The notes beneath the pieces were generated by a model. That model saw only the letters and a list, made by a program, of their open reading frames with translations. It searched no databases and was not told the DNA's origin. From NCBI GenBank assembly GCA_002376235.1, contig DFNX01000003.1, positions 310,001-374,000 on the forward strand: DNA of 64,000 nucleotides. Reading direction: 5' to 3'. The position numbers and the translations under genes were made by a program. Below are positions 1-7,079 of the stretch, one piece after another. This DNA comes from Neorhizobium sp. UBA3556 (lineage in GTDB: Bacteria; Pseudomonadota; Alphaproteobacteria; Rhizobiales; Rhizobiaceae). Within the stretch, counting starts at the first letter, position 1. The number at the start of each line of letters is the position of its first letter.

Positions 1-855
1 CAGCATGAAGGTGCCGTTCTGCCGGTGTCCCGCCTTCAGCGAATAGATCGCATCGACAAGCGTGTCCGACGGACCGGTGGATTTCCAGGCGCCGGCCGCG
101 CCGGTTGCGATATAACCGAGATTGCCCCAGGTCCAGGCAGTGTCGGCCACCGCCGTGTAGGACAAAAATCCCTTCGGCTTGTTGATGCCATCGCCGCGAA
201 TGAAGGCATCGCCTTCCTGTTCGGCAAAGACGATATCCACCTCGCCAGCGATCCAGGCTTCGATATCGACCGCCGCATCGTCGAGCAGCGCCTGCGTTGC
301 CGCCGGCATGGCGTAAAGCTCCATGGTCGGAAACGACAGTTCGGCCAGTTGCGGCGCATTGGTCTGCGGCCGAGCCGCCGTCTCCGCCACCCAGCCGGTC
401 GCCAATCCGGTCGTCGCAAACGGCTTCTTCAACACGGCAGTCGAGACGGTGCGCACCGTCGAAAGCGCCCGCATCGGCGAGACGACGGAAACCCGGCGCC
501 CGATCTCGGTATCGGTCTCGTCCGGCACCAGATAACCGCCATCAGCACCGCTGCCCGCCGACATCGCCTTGGCTTCCAGCTCGCGCAAACCAGCCTCGTC
601 ACCGCGACGGACATAGGCATCGAAAGCCGCCTTGTGCTCGGCCGCCTCCGGCGACATCTCGGACCCGGCACGAGCCGAGCCAAGCTGCGGCCGCGCCCTC
701 TTCAAGACCAGCTGGTCCAAAACCTTCTTCTGGTCGTCCATCACCCGGTTGATACGATCGACCTTGTCGCGGGTCACGACATCCGATGTCAGCTTCTGCT
801 CGATCTCGCCCAGCCGGCGGTCGTTGACATCCTTGAAGGCCTCGAAGGCCTCCAT
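1..855 (-). CDS. HK97-type major capsid protein (partial, 3' end outside window)
   Basis: Structural shell protein of a tailed-phage-like particle, here of a GTA-like cluster. The 285 visible codons start with MEAFEAFKDVNDRRLGEIEQ, a charged helical leader typical of the HK97 scaffolding (delta) domain, and continue into an HK97 fold sequence with GADGGYLVPDET and later NKPKGFLSY-like stretches; the frame stays open to base 1. The gene is last in the order terminase, portal, DUF6107, protease, capsid, as in Rhodobacter GTA g2-g5. The chosen ATG lies exactly at a deletion junction with the protease gene and has no convincing ribosome site; family members usually have some 20-30 residues before this Met (from memory), so the N-terminus is probably shortened. 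Family assignment is firm; whether it is still expressed is doubtful. Confidence 0.88.
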   Translation of the reverse strand, partial: MEAFEAFKDVNDRRLGEIEQKLTSDVVTRDKVDRINRVMDDQKKVLDQLVLKRARPQLGSARAGSEMSPEAAEHKAAFDAYVRRGDEAGLRELEAKAMSAGSGADGGYLVPDETDTEIGRRVSVVSPMRALSTVRTVSTAVLKKPFATTGLATGWVAETAARPQTNAPQLAELSFPTMELYAMPAATQALLDDAAVDIEAWIAGEVDIVFAEQEGDAFIRGDGINKPKGFLSYTAVADTAWTWGNLGYIATGAAGAWKSTGPSDTLVDAIYSLKAGHRQNGTFML

Positions 856-1096
856 CCTCGCGGATCGTCTTCCAGGCACCGATCGGCTCGTTCGGATCGT
901 GCTGGTAAAGCATCCGCACCCCCGGAGCGCCGCGCTCGACAAGCGAGTTCAGAAATGCTCCTCGCTCGATCCTGTCTTTGCCCAGATCGACCTCGCCGAA
1001 GACACTGGCATAACCGGAAAACGTCCCGTCGCCGGTAATGCCGTTGAGCTCCAGATTGGCGAATTTTCGGGCCGTCGGGCGCAAAGGAATACGCAT
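599..1096 (-). pseudogene. Truncated HK97 prohead protease remnant
   Basis: The first 81 codons (1096 to 854) read as a prohead protease: MRIPLRPTARKF, then GTFSGYASVFGEVD and GVRMLYQHDPNEPIGAWKTI, where the His of LYQHD is the expected catalytic histidine. At 854 the homology stops abruptly at KTIRED and the frame runs out of phase through the capsid gene to a stop at 599. The second half of the enzyme, including the catalytic serine region (usually a GLSIGF-type motif), is gone. Full-length family members are about 180-200 residues. The protein cannot be an active maturation protease, so capsid maturation by this cluster should fail unless another protease acts. Confidence 0.82.
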
Positions 1097-1208
1097 GGGG
1101 GCGCGATGCCCGCGGTGAACGTGCATGAAAGTCTCCTGATATTTCTGAACTGCAATCCCCTCCCGGCCTGTCGGGAGGGTCTAGGACGTCAACGGCAAAT
1201 CAACTCGA

Positions 1209-1538
1209 TCATTCCAGCCGTTTCCCATATCTCTCCGCCACCCGCGACAGCACGCCCAGCCCCCACCAGGCACAGAGGCTCGCTGCTGCCGATCCCGCCA
1301 GCATCGTTTCCGGCCCGGACACCATCCCGGAAATCCCCAGCCGCTCCACCAGCCACAACCCGGTCGGCCCGCCGAAGATCAGCCCGCAGGTCATGCCCGT
1401 CGCAAAACGGCTCGCCGCCTCACGCCTGCTTTTGGGCAGAAGATAGATCAGTGACACGCCGGCCCCTGCAAAAGCCCCCGCGGTCTTTGCCGCCCAGACG
1501 CCGAAGATCGCGCCCGGATCTTGTCCAAGGTCAGCCAT
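1209..1538 (-). CDS. DUF6107-type small membrane protein, GTA g3.5 position
   Basis: 109 residues starting MADLGQDPGAIFGVW. It has two to three hydrophobic segments (around residues 15-30, 45-65 and 75-95) and a short basic stretch PKSRREAASR between the first two, so it is probably an inner membrane protein. The ATG is preceded by a good ribosome site (AAGGAA). It lies between portal and protease, where GTA clusters carry a small accessory gene. I recognise the sequence as the family annotated DUF6107 in Rhizobiales; no biochemical function is known to me. Confidence 0.6.
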   Translation of the reverse strand: MADLGQDPGAIFGVWAAKTAGAFAGAGVSLIYLLPKSRREAASRFATGMTCGLIFGGPTGLWLVERLGISGMVSGPETMLAGSAAASLCAWWGLGVLSRVAERYGKRLE

Positions 1539-1766
1539 TGTTAATTCCTTGTCGGTTAGAGGAGCGCGAGGCTTGGCCCGACCTGACTCGAATGTTGCGC
1601 AACAAAGGCAGCGCTCGTGATGCGTCAATTGCAACGCGGTATCAGGCTGCCGCATCCACTAACGAGATATTGGTCAACGTTCAGAATCGCTTGAGCGATA
1701 ACCTTGAAAGATTGAGTCGGGCAGTTCAGAGGTTGAGTGAAGTTGCGTCATCACAAGAGACCGCGC

Positions 1767-2972
1767 TCAATATCCCACCGCCTCACGCTTCTCGTCATCG
1801 GTCAGAAACGCAGCCGCTCCGACCCGCGCCCACAAGGCCTCACGCTCCGTGCTCAGCCCGGCGATCCGGTCGAGATCCGGCTCCAGCCGCAATTCCCCGT
1901 AAACATCCGCAAGCCAGACAGAGAAACTGGCAGCGGTGCGCGCAATCAGCGGCAGCACGGTCAGCCGGTAGAAGGCGCGGTTGGCCTCCTGGTAATTGGC
2001 ATAGGTATTGTCGCCGGGAATGCCCATCAGCATCGGTGGCACGCCAAGCGCCAGCGCAATGTCGCGGGCGGCGCCATTGCGTGCCTCGATGAAATCCATG
2101 TCTTTGGGCGAAAGCCCCATCGCCTTCCAGTCCAATCCGCCCTCAAGCAGCAGAGGCCGCCCGGCATTCACCGCACCGGAATAGCCCGCCTCAAGCTCCT
2201 CCTTCAGCCGCTGATACTGATCCATCGAAAGATTGCCGCCATCCTTGGGCTGATAGACGAGTGCGCCGGAAGGCCGTGCCGAATTGTCGAGCAGCGCCTT
2301 GTTCCAGCCCGCCGCCGCATTGGAGAGATCGAGTGCCGCCCCCGCCGCCACCAGCGGCGAAAAGCCGGAATGGTCGTCGAGCGGATGAAACAGTTTTAAG
2401 TGCAGCAGCGAAAGCCGCCCATCCTCCGCCTCCGCCGCCAACCGGCGTGTTCCCCCTCCGGCACGGTAATCATAACCCGTCACCCAGCCGTCGCGCCCTT
2501 CGACGACGCTCACCCGGTCGGGCCGCAGAAGATGCAGCTCCCGCAAGGCCCCGCCGATCATAAGCGGTTCGACATAGGCATTGCCCGAGAGGAGCAGATG
2601 CCCGTAGAGCGCCTCGAAGAAATCCGGCCCACCCTGTCGCCCGTTCGGCCGCGAAATCAGCGAAAGCGCCGGATGATCGACCACTTCCGCCGCGCCGTCA
2701 TAGGCGAGCCACGGCACGGCAGCCGCCGCTTCGGCAATCATCCGCACCGCCCGATGCACCACCGGGTTCTTCATGAACCCAGTCCGCGCCAGCGCCGAAT
2801 AGGACCGGCCGGACCAATGCGCCGCGCCCTCCCCTGAAAGCACTGCAAAGGCGGAAGCAACACCCGCCGCCATCTTTACCTCGCCCACCGGCTGGTCAGC
2901 GCTTGCCCCACCCGCAGACACGGCTTTGCGTTCCCCCGTGGAAAACCACGGCAGGCGAAAAGGAGATTTCAT
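1767..2972 (-). CDS. HK97-type phage portal protein
   Basis: 401 residues. Forms the dodecameric vertex through which DNA is packaged. The sequence has the portal landmarks: KNPVVHRAVRMIAEAAAAVPW near residues 65-90, GNAYVEPL around 140, AGWNKALLDNSARPSGALV around 230, and the wing/clip region with LGVPPMLMGIPGDNTYANYQEA near 310-330. Length matches GTA and lambda-like HK97 portals. A ribosome site (AAGGGA) precedes the ATG. The gene appears intact, unlike its neighbours terminase and protease. Confidence 0.92.
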   Translation of the reverse strand: MKSPFRLPWFSTGERKAVSAGGASADQPVGEVKMAAGVASAFAVLSGEGAAHWSGRSYSALARTGFMKNPVVHRAVRMIAEAAAAVPWLAYDGAAEVVDHPALSLISRPNGRQGGPDFFEALYGHLLLSGNAYVEPLMIGGALRELHLLRPDRVSVVEGRDGWVTGYDYRAGGGTRRLAAEAEDGRLSLLHLKLFHPLDDHSGFSPLVAAGAALDLSNAAAGWNKALLDNSARPSGALVYQPKDGGNLSMDQYQRLKEELEAGYSGAVNAGRPLLLEGGLDWKAMGLSPKDMDFIEARNGAARDIALALGVPPMLMGIPGDNTYANYQEANRAFYRLTVLPLIARTAASFSVWLADVYGELRLEPDLDRIAGLSTEREALWARVGAAAFLTDDEKREAVGY

Positions 2973-3006
2973 TCTGATAATCCCTTAATTGGGTTAGGGC
3001 TTCGCC

Positions 3007-3315
3007 CTATCTGAGCGGCGTCTTCACCGCCTTGTCGGCGTCATAGTCGGCGGCGATCCGCACTTCGCGGATGGGTCGCACCGTTGCTGTCGATTTCTGA
3101 TAGATCGGATGCGCCTTGTAGGCTGCCAGCGCCGCCTCGTCCTCGAATTCGCCATAGACGACGAAATCGACATCCGTGCCCCATTGATCGGTCTTCACAT
3201 TGGTGCCGATTTCCAACAGTGATGCATGCGGATTTGCGGTCAGCATCGAAAGCCCTGCCCGGACATCCTCGAGATTTTCGGGCGTGGCCGTGAAAAACAC
3301 GATATGGCGTATCAT
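3007..3315 (-). CDS. Dabb (stress-responsive alpha-beta barrel) family protein
   Basis: 102 residues starting MIRHIVFFTA, the classic opening strand of Dabb domains, followed by LEDVRAGLSML, a mid strand DFVVYGEFEDEAALAAYKAHPIY and the closing VRPIREVRIAADY. These small ferredoxin-like dimers have diverse roles, often unknown. It is not a phage structural family; its place between an endolysin-like gene and the portal suggests a cargo gene in the GTA-like cluster. The same sequence could start 27 bases upstream (3342), but the family begins at this Met. Confidence 0.8.
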   Translation of the reverse strand: MIRHIVFFTATPENLEDVRAGLSMLTANPHASLLEIGTNVKTDQWGTDVDFVVYGEFEDEAALAAYKAHPIYQKSTATVRPIREVRIAADYDADKAVKTPLR

Positions 3316-3354
3316 CGAAACTCCGCAAGCAAGCTCATTCAAACCAGATGCCTG

Positions 3355-4023
3355 CTAACACGCGCCCCGGTTCGCATCAATGCGGCTCGGCAAAGCCGCG
3401 CGGAATGCCTTTGCATATCCGGCCACCAGATCCGCCCGATCCGTCCCGTTGATGATTTTTCGCGCGCCCGTCCAGTCCGGCGTTCCAGCAGCAAAATAAT
3501 CGCCGAGCCGGAAACCGGTAAACGCGCCTTCCCGCATGCCGCTGACAAGGATCTCGACGGCAACCGCCATCTCCATGGCGCGCGCCGGCTTCGAGACGAG
3601 ATCGATGCCGGTCAGCGCCGACATCGCCTCATAATTCCGCCGGTGGGTCAGCTGCACGAAACCCCGGCCAAGCCAGGTCCGGCCTTCGGCATCCGGCCGC
3701 CAATAGGGTGTCCTCACCGTCGACAGCCGCCCCGCCCTGAAGGCCCGCTCCAGCCTGGCGATCGCCTCGGCATCGCTCAGCGCCAGCGTCTCGCGCACGG
3801 GCTGCATCGTCGCTGCGGTCTCGTGAAAGGCGGTGGCCAGCACATAGGCCAGCGCGTCATGGCCTCCCGCCGTGTTGCGGGCGGCCTCGGGCAGCACCGT
3901 CCACCCGTCGAGAATCGCATTGAGGCCCTTCACCTCGCGCTGCTTCAAACGTCCGGAAAACAGGCTCTTTCGCACTTCTTGGAAAAAGAAGCGACGTTCC
4001 GTTACACCGTTAAGCTTACCCAC
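3355..4023 (-). CDS. GH19-like endolysin / lysozyme of the GTA-like cluster
   Basis: 222 residues. Contains the GH19 chitinase/lysozyme signatures: ATAFHETAATMQPVRET around residue 65-80 (HE is the expected acid/base region) and RTWLGRGFVQLTHRRNYEAM around 115-135, equivalent to the GRGFIQLTGRANY motif, then AGTPDWTGARKIING. The role would be cleavage of peptidoglycan for particle release or DNA entry. The start is a GTG with a weak ribosome site. There is no signal peptide, so export would need a holin or pinholin that is not visible here. Confidence 0.75.
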   Translation of the reverse strand: MGKLNGVTERRFFFQEVRKSLFSGRLKQREVKGLNAILDGWTVLPEAARNTAGGHDALAYVLATAFHETAATMQPVRETLALSDAEAIARLERAFRAGRLSTVRTPYWRPDAEGRTWLGRGFVQLTHRRNYEAMSALTGIDLVSKPARAMEMAVAVEILVSGMREGAFTGFRLGDYFAAGTPDWTGARKIINGTDRADLVAGYAKAFRAALPSRIDANRGAC

Positions 4024-4194
4024 TTACCGCCCGCCTTCATCATGCCGATGACTTTCAATCGGTTTAAGAAAACTAAATCGTTTTAACGACTTAAAGGCCA
4101 ATTTACTTTTTTCTCCGGCTGTGGAACCAATATCGATACGCGACGTTATGTCGACGCTTTTCCATGATGGTGCAGCGCAACAAACAAGGAGATC

Positions 4195-4320
4195 ATGATG
4201 ATGCAGCAGCCCGCTACGGCAGCCCCTTCGAAACCGATCCCGCAGGATGTCCTGGATCGTATCGAATCCGAATGGAAGCAGATGCAGGAAAACAATTCCC
4301 GTCGGCCGAACCAGCGCTGA
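4195..4320 (+). CDS. Small 41-residue protein with its own ribosome site and terminator
   Basis: Starts at one of three consecutive ATGs (4195, 4198, 4201) behind AAGGAG at about 4185 and ends at TGA 4318. The peptide is polar and proline-rich at the start (QQPATAAPSKPIPQD), with a short helix LDRIESEWKQMQENN. A Rho-independent terminator follows. It runs against the surrounding GTA-like genes. I do not recognise a family. The strong start signal and the private terminator support a real gene. Confidence 0.6.
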   Translation: MMMQQPATAAPSKPIPQDVLDRIESEWKQMQENNSRRPNQR

Positions 4321-4371
4321 GCCAAGTCCCCCATCCGGATATCGACGATGTCCGGATGGCGTAAATATATG

Positions 4372-4403
4372 GCACCGGCCGTCACAGGCGCGGTGCTTTT
4401 TTT
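4372..4403 (+). terminator. Rho-independent terminator of the 41-residue gene
   Basis: GCACCG (4372-4377) pairs with CGGTGC (4391-4396), followed by seven T. A second hairpin, CCATCCGGA/TCCGGATGG at about 4331-4358, lies between the stop codon and this site. Confidence 0.7.
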
Positions 4404-4495
4404 GGCGCAAGCCGCGACGGCGACGCGCTGAAGCAGCAGGCCGAGAGCGGCTTTACCGCTATCTTTCAGACGTCCATGCACCTCGCTTCGGCGTC

Positions 4496-5335
4496 CTAAA
4501 TCCCCCGCACACGCGGCTCTCCCTGTCCTTCCAGCATCAGCGCCGTCAGCGCCCAGACCAGCGCATCCAGCCGGTCCGGAGAGCGGCCAGACGACAGCCC
4601 GTCGGGGCCGAAATCACACATTTGATCTTCGAGTTCGACGAAGCGTCCCGCATGGGCCACCCGCCCCTGTTCATAGAGCGCCGCTACCGGTTCGGCGCGC
4701 AGAAACTTTCCGCGTGTCGCGCGCACCATGGTGATCGGCAGCGCCACATCGACGCTCCGAAGCATCGCCGTCACCATCTCGCCACCCTGATTGACCTCGG
4801 CGACGATCCTGTCGGCGGCAAACCGCCGATAGGCTTTCACCACGCTCTGCGCCCATTGGGCCGGTGTCGCCGCCGGAACAGAACAATCGGCAAGAACCAC
4901 GGCCCGTCCCTGCGGCTCCAATCCGGCCACGACGATGCCGCAACAGGAATTTTGTCCTATGCCGGAGGGCGGGTCGACGGCGACGACAATCCGCCTGAGT
5001 GCCGGAACCACCCGGATCACGCAGGCCTCGATCTCCGAGCGCCGCCACAACGCATCCTCACGGTCCTCGATCAACTCGCCCGCCAGCTCCTGACGCCCCA
5101 GCCTCGTGCCGCCATATCGGCGTTCCAGCGCCTCGATAAAGCCCGGCGCCAGGTTTTGCCTGTTGGCGCCGGTGGCGATCCTGACAAGCTTCGTCGAAGG
5201 ATCGGCGATCAGCCGTTTCAGCACCGGCACCGGCCGCGGCGTCGTCGTCACCAGTTGCCGCGGATCACGGCCAAGCCGCAGACCGAATTGCAGCATGTCG
5301 AACGTCTCTTCCGCATGTTTCCATTTCCCGATCTC
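4496..5335 (-). pseudogene. Large terminase, C-terminal part (split by the inserted element)
   Basis: Continues the terminase that begins at 12308. From 5332 the frame reads IGKWKHAEETFDMLQFGLRL, then TTTPRPVPVLKRLI, and the nuclease domain with VVAVDPPSG, RIVAEVNQGGE and PDRLDALVWAL, which carry the expected metal-binding acids. 278 residues to the stop. It lacks the ATPase Walker motifs, which lie beyond the insertion. By itself it could start at the internal ATG 5296, giving a free nuclease domain. Joined at the CTC core, the two parts give about 452 residues, close to the usual GTA/lambda-like length. Confidence 0.9.
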
Positions 5336-5360
5336 CCTGCGCGTTGCATTGTGTGCACAC
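5330..5360. other. attL of the inserted element
   Basis: Terminase codon ATC (minus strand), the CTC core at 5333-5335, nine bases, and the arm TGCATTGTGTGCACAC at 5345-5360. The arm is the inverted copy of the one in attR. The inner 10 bases GTGTGCACAC are themselves palindromic. Confidence 0.75.
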
Positions 5361-5416
5361 CGTGCAGCGCATTTTTAACGCCCCTGAGCTAGGGTGCGCA
5401 AAGCAAGGGAATGAAA

Positions 5417-6649
5417 ATGCAGAACAAGCCGAAAGCCTACTCCTACATACGTATTTCATCAGCCGGTCAGATTGCCGGTGATGGTTTGAACCGTCAGATA
5501 CGTAGGGCAAGGGAATACGCGGAGACGAACGGGCTGGACTTGGACGAGACGTTGCAAGACGTTGGTTCGGGCTATCACGGCAAGCACGTGAAGTTTGGTG
5601 CGCTCGGAGGCTTCCTCGATCTCGTCAAAAGAGGCGATGTCGATAAAGGCTCAGTCCTGATCGTTGAAAGCCTCGACCGTCTTTCTCGTGAAGCGGTGAT
5701 CGACGCGCAGCTTCAGTTGCTCAACTTGCTAAAAGCTGGCATCACCGTTGTTACCCTCATCGACGGTGCTGTTTACCGCGAAGACAAGGATTTCACTCAG
5801 CTTATCATCTCGCTCACGATCATGAGCCGAGCGCATGAGGAAAGCGCGACGAAATCATTCCGCGCGAAAGAGCGTATTCGGAAGCGAAAGCAGGATGCTC
5901 TCGCTGGCAAGCCGATTTACAACAAAAATATCGCCGGATGGATCAATCAGATACGGATTGGAGACACCAGCGAATGGCACTACGAAATCAATGAACATGG
6001 CCCGACGATCCAGCGGATTTTCGATTTGATTGAAATGGGCGTTGGAACTCACACGGTCGCTCGCATCCTAAATCAAGAAGAACGGCCCGTTCTTCGTCGC
6101 GGCATCAACCCGAAACAGCAATGGCGTGATGCTGCTGTTTCGAGGATCATCAAAGACGAAACGTGCATCGGAACCCTGACGCTATTCGAAGAAATCGATG
6201 GAAAGCGCGTGGTGATGGGAGATCCAATTCCCAGATACTACCCTGCCGTCATATCAGAAGAACAATACTGGCGGGTGCAACGAAGCCGCCCCGAGCATCC
6301 ACATAAGGGCCGACGAGGTGAGCGCTTCGCAAACCTGTTCCCTCGAGCTACAAGCTGCTCTGAAGGTGGTGGCCGTCTTAAGATGTATTACGGCGGTCGC
6401 GCAAACAATCGCCATTCCTACTACGGTTGTATGAGAGCGCGAACGCACGGCTTTGGATGCGAGGCCGGTTCAACGCTGTTCCGCTACGATGCACTTGAAG
6501 CCGCCGTACTTGATCACGTCACGGATTTCCAACTAAACGCGCTTCGCGTGTCAGGTCCGCAAGCTTTATCTCGCAATCAACTGCTCTCCGCTAGATCAGC
6601 AGAGCCTTTTCCCACATCGTATCGACCCGTTCAGGTGTCAGTCCGATAG
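5417..6649 (+). CDS. Serine-family site-specific integrase (possibly C-terminally truncated)
   Basis: 410 residues. N-terminal resolvase domain with YSYIRISSAGQ (the nucleophile is Ser14 in YIRIS) and LIVESLDRLSREA holding the active-site arginines; then the recombinase domain (about 175-290, NIAGWINQIR, GVGTHTVARILN) and a zinc-ribbon region with Cys in SCSEGGG, YYGCMRA and FGCEAG. It would integrate and excise the element at attP/attB. ATG 5417 is chosen because AAGGGA precedes it by a proper distance; ATG 5411 is possible. Large serine integrases usually run 450-700 residues with a coiled coil after the ribbon. Here the last 40 residues look unrelated and overlap the 3' end of a convergent tail gene, so the coiled-coil end may be lost. 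Confidence 0.88.
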   Translation: MQNKPKAYSYIRISSAGQIAGDGLNRQIRRAREYAETNGLDLDETLQDVGSGYHGKHVKFGALGGFLDLVKRGDVDKGSVLIVESLDRLSREAVIDAQLQLLNLLKAGITVVTLIDGAVYREDKDFTQLIISLTIMSRAHEESATKSFRAKERIRKRKQDALAGKPIYNKNIAGWINQIRIGDTSEWHYEINEHGPTIQRIFDLIEMGVGTHTVARILNQEERPVLRRGINPKQQWRDAAVSRIIKDETCIGTLTLFEEIDGKRVVMGDPIPRYYPAVISEEQYWRVQRSRPEHPHKGRRGERFANLFPRATSCSEGGGRLKMYYGGRANNRHSYYGCMRARTHGFGCEAGSTLFRYDALEAAVLDHVTDFQLNALRVSGPQALSRNQLLSARSAEPFPTSYRPVQVSVR

Positions 6650-7079
6650 CTGCGGCAATCGTCAACAAAGCGGGTGCAGTACGCTGATACGATGTGGCGT
6701 ATTCCCACTCGATCTCTGCTTCTTCCTTGGCTTGCCCTTCTGGCAATGCGTCAAGAGCGGCTTCAACCGACTTGCTGCTTACACCTTCACGAGCCAATCC
6801 CAATCGCAGCTGACGCGGAGACAATGGAGGTAGCCCTGCGCGAATTTCACTGGCTGTCGGCGGTACGAACGGCGTCACCTCGAAATTCCCCGCATTATCC
6901 ATCAACCACTGGCGGATAGTTGGTGCGAGACCAAATCGATCATCGGGCAAGCTGACATAATCACATCGATAAGCCTCACCGTTGAGGTCGGTGATTTCGA
7001 CATCGAGAATGTACACGTCTGCGGTCTGCGACTGTGTGACTGAATGCACTCTGTGTAGTTGCGGCGAAATGTTGCCCAT
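6591..7079 (-). CDS. Phage protein following the tail fibre (assembly or chaperone type)
   Basis: 162 residues. N-terminal beta-rich part (VYILDVEITDLNGEAYRCDYVS), then PPLSPRQLRLGL, a helical part with ALDALPEGQAKEEAEIEWEY, and IGLTPERVDTMWEKA at the end. The PLSxRQLRLGL...IEWEYA pattern is common in short proteins encoded directly after tail fibres in phages of Alphaproteobacteria; the role is presumed to be fibre assembly. The ATG overlaps the tail-fibre stop codon (TAATG), showing translational coupling. Confidence 0.65.
   Translation of the reverse strand: MGNISPQLHRVHSVTQSQTADVYILDVEITDLNGEAYRCDYVSLPDDRFGLAPTIRQWLMDNAGNFEVTPFVPPTASEIRAGLPPLSPRQLRLGLAREGVSSKSVEAALDALPEGQAKEEAEIEWEYATSYQRTAPALLTIAAAIGLTPERVDTMWEKALLI

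Noticed and set aside
632..2092. 486-codon plus-strand frame over the protease, DUF6107 and portal genes
   Set aside because: Runs across three real minus-strand genes with Pro/Arg/Ser-rich sequence; only a short part at 1590-1775 looks protein-like and is reported separately.
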